Of a stretch of 5,295 nucleotides of DNA, positions 1-4,507 are shown piece by piece. The notes beneath the pieces were generated by a model. That model had not been told where the DNA came from. It searched no databases and saw only the letters and a list, made by a program, of their open reading frames with translations. The DNA is from an uncultured Selenomonadales bacterium (GTDB lineage: Bacteria > Bacillota > Negativicutes > Selenomonadales > Selenomonadaceae), in NCBI GenBank assembly GCA_946403735.1, contig CAMJAZ010000153.1:1-5295 (forward strand), in the 5' to 3' direction. Each line of letters starts with the position of its first letter. Within the stretch, counting starts at the first letter, position 1. Made by a program: the position numbers and the translations under genes.

Positions 1-1334
1 ATTGATGCTTGATTTAAATTTGGTTGAAGTTCAGCTTGTACAGTTTGAACTGGTGCTTGATTCGGCATTTGCTGTACTAAATTTTGAATTGGCGTTTGAT
101 TCAGCGTAGGTTGTAAGTCAGTTTGTACCGTTTGAATTGACGCTTGATTCATCAGCGGTTGCAAATTATTTTGTGCCATTTGAACAGGCGCTTGCAAAGT
201 TTGTTGCGAATCAGCTTGTACCGTTTGAATTGGCGTTTGCTGAATGTTAAGCGGACGTGGCTGGAAGTTCGGCTGAATCGGGAAAGCATTTTGTGATTGA
301 TTCTGCGCGGGAAGTACTGATTGTGGCTCAAGATTTTGCAAATTAAGATTTTGTACAGGTGCGGCGTCATTTGATTTGACAGACTGCCAAGTCTTGCCGC
401 TTAAAAAGTCTAACATTGACTGCGCTTTATTGTCTTTACCCTGCGGCATAATCGACATTAAATTTGGCGCGTCGACTTCAACGGCGGGAGCATTACTTGC
501 TAAAAGATTTTCAGTGTTTGCCGTGAAGTAAAACGCCATATCAGCAGAAGTGGCAAGCGTCGGAAGATTTTCCGCTACGTCAGGAATTTTATTTTGAACG
601 CCTTCATCAAGATTGACAAGATTTTCAGTTGGCAAGTCAACTTTAATTTGCGTCGTAGGATTTTCAAACTGCGTAGAAATATTTTTATCAGCGTCGAGCG
701 GCATTTCGGCAGTTGGAATTGTTGGAGTGACCCGAGCAGAAATATTTTCCGTGACAACTTCGGCGTCAACGTTTAATTTTTGCGGAACGTTTTGCAAAAT
801 ATTTTTATCAACGTTTTGTAAAAGATTTTGCGGAATACTTTTAGGAATATCGCTTGGAATATTTTGTGGAACGTCGACAGGAATTTCAGCTTCAACTTGC
901 GGCTGAATTGTAGGAGAAATAATTTTGGTTACTACGTCTAAAGTTACATTTTCTGCATTTAAATTTTCCGTGATGGGTTGAGCAGTTTTTTCAGCGGTTT
1001 GATTAGAAATATTTTGTTGAGGCGCGTCTTGCTGATTATTTTTATGTCCATGAGATGATGTTTTAACCATTTCGTCGACTGGTGCTGATTCAGCTGATTC
1101 AGCGGCGGCTTGAACTTCATCAGATTGTTGTTGCGCCTGATTAACTTGAGCGTTAGCCTTGTCCAATTCTGCACCAAAATTATTTTTTTCATTCCGCGCA
1201 GAAGTATTTGATTTATAATTTCTTGAATTAGAATTTGCGCGAGTTGAATGGGCGGCTTGAGGACGCGACGTAGAATTTGCTGTATTTGTCGGGCGAATCT
1301 GTATTGGCATTAATTTTGTATTTGCATTTGCCAT
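1..1334 (-). CDS. Probable flagellar hook-length control protein (FliK-like), N-terminal part, gene cut by left edge
   Basis: An uninterrupted minus-strand frame of 444 codons begins at ATG 1334-1332 and leaves the window without a stop. The start is supported by AGGTGG (1345-1340) five bases upstream. There is no signal peptide or membrane segment. The protein is rich in Asn, Gln, Pro and Ala and looks disordered: residues 1-50 are polar, FGAELDKA lies at 53-60, a Q/A/E helix-prone stretch at 60-85, and an IPQN/ENL-rich segment at 150-280. MLDFLSGKTWQS (307-318) is the most ordered-looking part, and Gln-rich repeats fill 366-444. FliK proteins have this kind of long, poorly conserved, Q/P-rich N-terminal ruler region, with the recognisable secretion-switch domain only at the C terminus, which is outside the window. 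A sigma-28-like promoter match upstream fits weakly. The gene being real is near certain; the FliK assignment is inference. Another disordered cytoplasmic or exported repeat protein is the alternative. Confidence 0.55.
   Translation of the reverse strand, partial: MANANTKLMPIQIRPTNTANSTSRPQAAHSTRANSNSRNYKSNTSARNEKNNFGAELDKANAQVNQAQQQSDEVQAAAESAESAPVDEMVKTSSHGHKNNQQDAPQQNISNQTAEKTAQPITENLNAENVTLDVVTKIISPTIQPQVEAEIPVDVPQNIPSDIPKSIPQNLLQNVDKNILQNVPQKLNVDAEVVTENISARVTPTIPTAEMPLDADKNISTQFENPTTQIKVDLPTENLVNLDEGVQNKIPDVAENLPTLATSADMAFYFTANTENLLASNAPAVEVDAPNLMSIMPQGKDNKAQSMLDFLSGKTWQSVKSNDAAPVQNLNLQNLEPQSVLPAQNQSQNAFPIQPNFQPRPLNIQQTPIQTVQADSQQTLQAPVQMAQNNLQPLMNQASIQTVQTDLQPTLNQTPIQNLVQQMPNQAPVQTVQAELQPNLNQAS
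3..239 (-). repeat. In-frame tandem repeats (about 48 bp, 16 residues) in the FliK-like gene
   Basis: Read on the minus strand, five consecutive units begin at 239, 194, 146, 98 and 59 with lengths of 45, 48, 48, 39 and 48 bp; a sixth begins at 11 and leaves the window. Each encodes a variant of Q-(A/T)-(P/S)-(V/I)-Q-x-x-Q followed by x-x-L-Q-P-x-x-N, for example QAPVQTVQAELQPNLN and QASIQTVQTDLQPTLN. All length differences are multiples of three, so the frame is kept. Units differ at many bases, so the array is diverged rather than freshly duplicated. It starts at residue 366 and probably continues beyond the left edge. Confidence 0.85.
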
Positions 1335-1361
1335 AGTGACCACCTCTCCCTTCAAAAAATT

Positions 1362-1405
1362 TTATCGTTATTTTAAATAATGCGGTTAAATTTTTTTCGT
1401 GCCAA
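1362..1405 (-). promoter_or_regulatory. Candidate promoter(s) for the FliK-like gene: sigma-28-like and overlapping sigma-70-like
   Basis: Two readings overlap in the 103-bp gap between tonB and the FliK-like gene. A sigma-28-like one has TAAC (1388-1385), 17 bases, then CGATAA (1367-1362); this keeps the spacing of the flagellar consensus TAAA-N15-GCCGATAA and its CGATA core, but misses one -35 base and the GC before the core. It would start RNA near 1354, about 20 nt before the ATG. A sigma-70-like one has TTGGCA (1405-1400), 17 bases, then CATTAT (1382-1377). No convincing terminator was seen after tonB, so read-through from tonB is also possible. Confidence 0.4.
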
Positions 1406-1437
1406 TTTATAAAATTTGAAAGTTTTATGAAAGGCGG

Positions 1438-2121
1438 TTAATCTTCGCCGAAAATTTTTTTGAAGTTCACAATAATAGAGTAGCTACATTCCGTTGGCTT
1501 ACCGTCTTTGTCAAGTGCTGGCTTGAAAGTCCACTTTTTAGCGGCGTCAAGCGCGGCAGAATCAACGTCACTGTTTCCAGTAGGAAAGACAAGTTCCGCG
1601 TTTTTAACTTTGCCGTCTTTGCCAATCGTTGCCATTATCATAATTTCGCCCGTGTACCCAAAATTTTCTTCAGGATAGACCGCCAATATTAAAGTTGGCA
1701 CTGAAACCCATTGTTGATTTTCTGTCGGCTCTTCATTTGAATCAGAAATTTTTTCAGCGTCAACTTTCGGCGGCGTTTCAATTTTAGGTTGAACTGGCGG
1801 CGGAGGTTCAGGCGGCTTGACGACTTCAATTTTAGGTTGTGGCAACGGTTCAACTTTCGGTATTTCAAGCGGCGGCAATTCAATCGGCGCAAAATGAAAT
1901 TCATCTGCCGAATCATTTTCCAGCGGCGCAGTAATGACAGGTTCATCAATCGCCGTCACTTCGTCGGATAAATCCACGTCCACCCATTCGATAACTTGAA
2001 CTGCGGGAACGGTAGGCGCTGGAAAAATTTTTGGGAATATAAATATTAAGACAATCGCTAAGATAAAGTGTAGCGCGATTGACATTAACATTGCTTTAAA
2101 TAAATTTGTTTTGTACTTCAT
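1438..2121 (-). CDS. tonB: Energy transducer TonB
   Basis: This 227-residue protein has the full TonB layout. A short cytoplasmic N terminus (MKYKTNLFKA) precedes one membrane helix at about 11-30 that contains the Ser-x3-His pattern (S14, H18) needed in TonB for coupling to ExbB/ExbD. A periplasmic Pro/Glu/Lys-rich spacer follows (about 75-120, with EPPPPV and repeated PKIE/PKVE), then a C-terminal TonB domain at about 140-225. That domain shows the familiar YP (149-150), GKDGKV (167-172) and the S-x2-LDAAKKWTFKP signature (188-201). TonB carries proton-motive-force energy from ExbB/ExbD to outer-membrane receptors for iron complexes, cobalamin and similar ligands. No exbB, exbD or receptor gene lies in the window, so this is an orphan copy here. 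The ribosome site TAGGA is only three bases from the ATG, which is short. No Fur box or clear promoter was found upstream on this strand. The TonB call is secure; the transported substrate is unknown. Confidence 0.95.
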   Translation of the reverse strand: MKYKTNLFKAMLMSIALHFILAIVLIFIFPKIFPAPTVPAVQVIEWVDVDLSDEVTAIDEPVITAPLENDSADEFHFAPIELPPLEIPKVEPLPQPKIEVVKPPEPPPPVQPKIETPPKVDAEKISDSNEEPTENQQWVSVPTLILAVYPEENFGYTGEIMIMATIGKDGKVKNAELVFPTGNSDVDSAALDAAKKWTFKPALDKDGKPTECSYSIIVNFKKIFGED

Positions 2122-2134
2122 ATGTCCTATAAAC

Positions 2135-2162
2135 TTGACTAAAAAATTTTTATTAATGTAAT
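2135..2162 (+). promoter_or_regulatory. Promoter of the small-peptide (toxin-like) gene
   Basis: TTGACT (2135-2140) is followed after 16 bases by TGTAAT (2157-2162), each five of six to the sigma-70/A consensus, with an A/T-tract spacer. RNA would begin near 2169, giving a leader of about 50 nt before the peptide ATG at 2220. The -35 lies only 14 bp upstream of the divergent tonB start codon, so any tonB transcript must cross this promoter in the opposite direction. Confidence 0.6.
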
Positions 2163-2185
2163 TTTTTCAAGCTAGACGGTGGTCG

Positions 2186-2271
2186 GTTACCTCTCAATTT
2201 AGGTTGGGAGGTGATAGCTATGGAGATTATTCTCGTCATCTGTGCTGTTTTGCAGACGATAGCTATTATCT
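2186..2271 (+). promoter_or_regulatory. Ribosome-site-sequestering RNA structures of the small-peptide mRNA
   Basis: The Shine-Dalgarno GGAGGTGAT (2207-2215) is complementary over nine bases to the 16S 3' end and lies four bases before the ATG. It is enclosed in a hairpin: 2186-2197 pairs with 2204-2215 over 12 positions (G-U pairs included) with loop TTTAGG (2198-2203). A second, mutually exclusive pairing joins 2209-2221 (AGGTGATAGCTAT, covering both ribosome site and start codon) to 2259-2271 inside the ORF over 13 positions with two G-U pairs. Such double masking of translation initiation is a hallmark of type I toxin mRNAs. The pairings were read directly from the sequence; their regulatory role is inference. 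Confidence 0.65.
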
Positions 2272-2294
2272 ACGACGCCTTTTTTAAGGATTAA
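2220..2294 (+). CDS. 24-residue hydrophobic peptide, candidate type I toxin
   Basis: This short ORF encodes 24 residues: ME, then an almost uninterrupted hydrophobic stretch (3-18, rich in Ile, Val, Leu and Ala, with one Cys at 8 and one Gln at 12), then YDAFFKD. That is long enough for a single membrane helix with a short acidic/basic tail. Evidence that it is real comes from its surroundings: a promoter at 2135-2162, a near-perfect ribosome site masked by two alternative structures, a terminator at 2346-2389, and a convergent antisense RNA gene over the 3' UTR. Known type I toxins (Fst, TxpA, BsrG, Ibs, the small holin-like toxins) are hydrophobic peptides of about 20-60 residues made from exactly such loci and act at the inner membrane. 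I do not recognise this peptide as any named family, and its tail lacks the usual run of lysines. Alternatives are a small regulatory membrane peptide or a non-coding structured RNA. Confidence 0.6.
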   Translation: MEIILVICAVLQTIAIIYDAFFKD

Positions 2295-2321
2295 GTAGAA
2301 AAGCCGCCCTCGCACGGCGGC
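2295..2321 (-). terminator. Rho-independent terminator of the antisense RNA
   Basis: A perfect 6-bp G/C stem (2303-2308 with 2316-2321) encloses a 7-base loop. On the minus strand it is followed by TTTTCTACTT, a usable U-tract that ends right after the peptide stop codon. On the plus strand no T-run follows, so the terminator points toward the peptide gene from the right. In the peptide mRNA the same sequence would form a 3' UTR hairpin directly after the stop. Confidence 0.6.
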
Positions 2322-2345
2322 ACTTCGACGTTAAATTTTACTGAT

Positions 2346-2389
2346 GAGAGATAGCCGACATGCGACACCGGCTAGTTCTCTTTTTATTT
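2346..2389 (+). terminator. Rho-independent terminator of the small-peptide mRNA
   Basis: 2346-2357 pairs with 2369-2380 over 12 positions with one A-G mismatch and one G-U pair; the inner six pairs TAGCCG/CGGCTA are perfect. The loop is 11 bases and TTTTTATTT follows (2381-2389). The predicted peptide mRNA is thus about 220 nt, from about 2169 to about 2389. Confidence 0.8.
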
Positions 2390-2417
2390 AAGATATGATA
2401 GTTGTATCAATGATTGA

Positions 2418-2446
2418 ATTTTAACAAACAGAAAATTCCTAGTCAA
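2418..2446 (-). promoter_or_regulatory. Promoter of the antisense RNA
   Basis: On the minus strand TTGACT (2446-2441) is followed after exactly 17 bases by TAAAAT (2423-2418), each five of six to consensus with ideal spacing. Only the antisense RNA and the 3' end of the peptide gene lie immediately downstream, so the promoter has no protein-coding gene to serve before the terminator at 2295. That is the main argument that a small RNA is made here. Confidence 0.65.
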
Positions 2447-2637
2447 TCAAATTTTTTTATAAAGTACGGTTTAGCTGAAGATTCAATGCAATTTTCAGCT
2501 TATTTTAATGTTTATAAAAAAATTTTTAAGCGAAAATTCGTATAAGTGAAAAAAATATTTTTCGTGTTCTCAAAGTCTTTGCTATATCTAGCTGAATTTG
2601 TAATGAAAAAAATTCCTAAAAAAATTTAAAAAGCCAC
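2447..2637. other. AT-rich intergenic stretch with one strong inverted repeat
   Basis: No ORF with a ribosome site was found on either strand. The stretch is mostly A and T tracts, which may act as UP-like or curved DNA upstream of the ompM promoter. It contains an inverted repeat at 2473-2500, and the octamer TAGCTGAA, which begins at 2472, recurs at 2589-2596. Nothing else was identified. Confidence 0.6.
2473..2500. repeat. 11-bp inverted repeat (hairpin or operator)
   Basis: AGCTGAAGATT (2473-2483) and AATTTTCAGCT (2490-2500) are complementary at all 11 positions if one G-U is allowed in RNA (one mismatch as DNA), with a 6-base spacer. The stem is not G/C-rich and is followed by only a weak T-rich run, so it is a poor terminator. 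It lies about 140 bp upstream of the ompM -35, so a protein-binding site is as plausible as an RNA hairpin. Confidence 0.55.
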
Positions 2638-2666
2638 TTGACAATAAAAAATTTATGTATTACAAT
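2638..2666 (+). promoter_or_regulatory. ompM promoter
   Basis: TTGACA (2638-2643) is a perfect -35 hexamer. After exactly 17 A/T-rich bases comes TACAAT (2661-2666), five of six to the -10 consensus. RNA would start near A2673. Near-consensus strength fits a very abundant outer-membrane protein. Confidence 0.85.
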
Positions 2667-2672
2667 GCGCCC

Positions 2673-2821
2673 ATCTTGAAGGTGACGTTACAAAGTCAGT
2701 TCGGAGGAAACGTGGAAACTCAGACAAAGGACTTTGGGGCGGAACTGGATGGATACAGGTTTTTCTTTAAAGTTTTTTTAAAAGTTGTTTTTCATAGGTC
2801 ATCTGAAGGAGGATGTACAAA
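2673..2821 (+). promoter_or_regulatory. Long structured 5' leader of ompM
   Basis: About 149 nt separate the inferred start from the ompM ATG. The first 80 nt are markedly less A/T-rich than their flanks and can form several pairings: CCATC/GATGG closes the domain (2671-2675 with 2748-2752), CAGTTC/GAACTG stacks next to it (2697-2702 with 2742-2747), CAAAGTC/GACTTTG (2691-2697 with 2730-2736) crosses the previous one, and ACGTT/AACGT (2685-2689 with 2709-2713) crosses that. A local CAAA-GGAC-TTTG hairpin (2725-2736) competes. GGAAAC occurs twice, eight bases apart (2706, 2714). A T-rich tail (2760-2795) precedes the ribosome site. No known riboswitch core was recognised. Structure is suggested by sequence; a regulatory role is inferred. 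Confidence 0.5.
2806..2812 (+). promoter_or_regulatory. Ribosome binding site that fixes the ompM start
   Basis: AAGGAGG directly abuts an upstream in-frame ATG at 2813, which is too close to use. It is nine bases from the ATG at 2822, normal for initiation, and that start gives a clean MKK signal peptide. The shorter start is therefore preferred. Confidence 0.9.
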
Positions 2822-4342
2822 ATGAAAAAGTCTGTAGTTTCCGCTTTGGCAGCAGCTGTTATTCTCGGCGTTTCGACTCCTAGCTTTGCAGCACAAAATC
2901 CTTTCAGCGATGTCAACGATCATCACTGGGCGTATCATTCAGTTCTTGGCTTGGCAGAAGCTGGTATCATCACTGGTTATGATAACTCCGATGCAAGCTT
3001 GAATGGCAAATTCGTCGGTGGCAGAAACATCACCCGTTACGAAATGGCGCAAATGATTGCAAAGACGCTTGCTCGTATTGAAGGCGAATCTGGACCGTTT
3101 GCAATTCAGTTGAAAGGTCATCAATGGACTTTCGTTGACAACAGCGGCGTACGTCGTGTAGTTGACGGTACTGTTATTCCTTTCCAGCTTAGCAATGGCG
3201 CAGTTATCGACGCTAACAGACTTGCTGAATTGGAATCCCTTGTTTACTATCTGCAAGATGAACTCGAACTTCTCGGCGTTCGCGTTGACGATTTGAGAGA
3301 TCATTCAGACAAAGTACAATGGCATGGCAAAGTTGAATACACCTATCATCACCTCAAACTTAAAGATAGCGGACGTGATAAAAAGACCAGCAATGGTTAC
3401 GTCTTCCGTCTTGAACCTGTCGCTTATGTCGACGACAACTGCTGGGTTGCAACTGGCAACGATTTAGCTCCTAGCGATGATGGATACCGTCATGGTCACT
3501 GGTCAGTACGCGCTCGTCTTGATGCTAGCGGCGATATGAGCAATGATACTACTAACGATGTTACTTTGAAACGCGCTTGGGTACAAGGCGAATGGGATAA
3601 ATTCACGGTTAAAGCTGGTCGTTTTGAATTCAACCCGCCTGTTGAAGATGGTATCGCGATTGATAGTGTTATCTCTGGTGGTGAATTGGAATTCGGTTCA
3701 AAATGGAAAGCAACCATTACCGCTGGTCGTGTCAACTCTGTAAATTCACAAAATGAAGCTAGCTACCTTACCACTGCTGTTAATGACGGCGTAATTAGCA
3801 CAGCTATTCTTCCTGAATACGGCAATGCTAAATCTTCTGTTGTAAGAATCGGCGTACGTTATTCTGATCCTGGCGATCGTGGTTTCTACGGCGGCATGGG
3901 TTATACTCATGCAAAGAACAATGACTTTGCTAACTTCTTCTACAGCGATGATGCTGAAAGTACTAAAGCTAGCATTTGGAGTGTAAGTCTTGGCTATCGT
4001 TTCACTGATAAGATGGTTGTTCATGGCGCTTATGCAAGAAACGGCAAAGCTGACAATGAAAAAGACGCTTGGGACGTTCTCGCACGTTACGGCAACTATG
4101 CTGATGCTTCCGAAAAAGGTCAATGGGCTGTCTGGGCTGGTTACAGCAAATTCGGTTCAAACGTAGGTATCGCAAGTGATCAGACTGATGATATTCGTAC
4201 AGGAACTAAAGGCTGGCACATTGGTGCAGCTTGGGCTCCGTTCAAAAACGTAGGTCTCCTTGCACGTTACGGCGATGGTAAATACATCACTGGCGGCGAA
4301 AAATATAGAAAGATCTTCGGTCGTGTTGAATTCTTCTTCTAA
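2822..4342 (+). CDS. ompM: OmpM-type SLH-domain porin, outer-membrane to peptidoglycan tether
   Basis: The product has 506 residues. A signal peptide (MKKSVVSALAAAVILG...) ends at SFA-AQ, cleaved after about residue 23. One SLH domain covers about 26-88, with the typical FSDV-x4-HWAY start, AGIITGY in the middle and ITRYEMAQMIAK at its end. Residues 131-163 form a short coiled coil with the LGVRVDDL motif seen between SLH domain and barrel in this family. From about 165 on, alternating hydrophobic/aromatic strands with many Tyr, Trp, Gly and Asp, and a terminal FGRVEFFF ending in Phe, indicate a beta barrel recognised by the BAM machinery. In Selenomonas and Veillonella such proteins are trimeric porins whose SLH domain grips polyamine-modified peptidoglycan. 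Residues about 89-130 form an extra-looking segment between SLH and coiled coil. Codon use (GGT, GCT, CGT, AAC) and the strong promoter suggest high expression. It stands alone, with its own promoter and terminator. OmpM paralogues are common, so which copy this is cannot be told. Confidence 0.93.
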   Translation: MKKSVVSALAAAVILGVSTPSFAAQNPFSDVNDHHWAYHSVLGLAEAGIITGYDNSDASLNGKFVGGRNITRYEMAQMIAKTLARIEGESGPFAIQLKGHQWTFVDNSGVRRVVDGTVIPFQLSNGAVIDANRLAELESLVYYLQDELELLGVRVDDLRDHSDKVQWHGKVEYTYHHLKLKDSGRDKKTSNGYVFRLEPVAYVDDNCWVATGNDLAPSDDGYRHGHWSVRARLDASGDMSNDTTNDVTLKRAWVQGEWDKFTVKAGRFEFNPPVEDGIAIDSVISGGELEFGSKWKATITAGRVNSVNSQNEASYLTTAVNDGVISTAILPEYGNAKSSVVRIGVRYSDPGDRGFYGGMGYTHAKNNDFANFFYSDDAESTKASIWSVSLGYRFTDKMVVHGAYARNGKADNEKDAWDVLARYGNYADASEKGQWAVWAGYSKFGSNVGIASDQTDDIRTGTKGWHIGAAWAPFKNVGLLARYGDGKYITGGEKYRKIFGRVEFFF

Positions 4343-4350
4343 GCCGACAG

Positions 4351-4380
4351 TTGACGCACTTTGAACTTTTGAAAGATAAT
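4351..4380 (+). promoter_or_regulatory. Possible promoter in the ompM 3' UTR
   Basis: TTGACG (4351-4356) and GATAAT (4375-4380), each five of six to consensus, are separated by 18 bases. Transcription would start near 4387 and stop at the terminator 4420-4452, giving an RNA of about 65 nt. The match is moderate and AT-rich DNA gives many such hits by chance. Confidence 0.25.
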
Positions 4381-4394
4381 TTTGCGAACAGATA

Positions 4395-4458
4395 ACGCAT
4401 AAATAAAAAATATTTTGTAGGGTCTTCGAGAAGTCGAGGACTCTTTTTTTTTATGCGT
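4395..4458. repeat. Inverted repeat flanking the ompM terminator
   Basis: ACGCATAAA (4395-4403) is the exact reverse complement of TTTATGCGT (4450-4458). The two arms bracket the terminator hairpin. With the A-rich run on the left and the T-run on the right, the structure could also terminate minus-strand transcription. Confidence 0.65.
4420..4452 (+). terminator. Rho-independent terminator of ompM
   Basis: A 10-bp stem (4420-4429 with 4434-4443, two G-U pairs) with tetraloop GAAG is followed directly by nine T residues. It lies 77 bases after the ompM stop codon. Confidence 0.92.
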
Positions 4459-4501
4459 AATTAAGAATGCTTAATGCGTAATTAAAACTAAAAGCTAAAA
4501 G
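4453..4501. repeat. Short direct repeats downstream of ompM
   Basis: ATGCGTAATTAA occurs twice exactly (4453-4464 and 4474-4485, period 21), with a degenerate ATGCTTAA at 4467-4474 in between. It is followed by two tandem copies of CTAAAAG (4488-4494, 4495-4501). These look like small slippage-type or dispersed intergenic repeats. No ORF covers them. Confidence 0.6.
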
Positions 4502-4507
4502 CTTATT

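Larger units (their letters stand above)
2295..2411 (-). ncRNA. Candidate antisense antitoxin RNA (about 115 nt)
   Basis: A strong minus-strand promoter (2446-2418) would start RNA near 2411, and a terminator hairpin ends it near 2295. No credible ORF lies in this span on the minus strand. The RNA would be fully complementary to the last 95 or so bases of the plus-strand peptide mRNA, from just after the stop codon through its terminator. It would fold into two hairpins: the complement of 2346-2380 and its own terminator. Convergent 3'-overlapping antisense RNAs of this size are how TxpA/RatA and BsrG/SR4 are controlled in Bacillus. The promoter and terminator are read from sequence; the RNA's existence and antitoxin role are inferred. 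Confidence 0.55.

Noticed and set aside
3..239. CRISPR array suggested by regularly spaced repeats
   Set aside because: The units are contiguous, diverged and in frame within a long coding sequence, with no constant repeat and unique spacer pattern.
613..906. Plus-strand open frames inside the FliK-like gene
   Set aside because: They are shadows of a 444-codon opposite-strand frame with a ribosome site; the plus frames have none and their Phe/Cys/Arg-rich products look like antisense translation of AAT/ATT-rich codons.
2346..2411. Ordinary tonB or ompM regulation as explanation for the convergent promoter and terminators
   Set aside because: The minus promoter at 2446-2418 is followed by a terminator at 2295, so it would not normally reach tonB; the plus terminator at 2346-2389 ends transcription before ompM, which has its own promoter.
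2813..2821. Upstream in-frame ATG for ompM
   Set aside because: It touches the AAGGAGG ribosome site; the ATG at 2822 has normal spacing and a standard MKK signal-peptide start.
2673..2821. Known riboswitch such as c-di-GMP-I in the ompM leader
   Set aside because: Some words (ACAAAG, GGATGG) recall parts of that class, but the conserved core and tetraloop/receptor layout are not present.
2682..2825. 47-codon open frame from GTG through the ompM leader, overlapping the ompM start as ATGA
   Set aside because: The AAGG before the GTG directly abuts it, so there is no properly spaced ribosome site, and the frame runs over the T-rich tail and the ompM SD. The base pairing argues better for a structured leader. 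An alternative ATG at 2749 gives only ten codons.
2939..4123. Minus-strand open frames inside ompM
   Set aside because: No ribosome sites; ompM on the plus strand explains all of the sequence with signal peptide, SLH domain and barrel.
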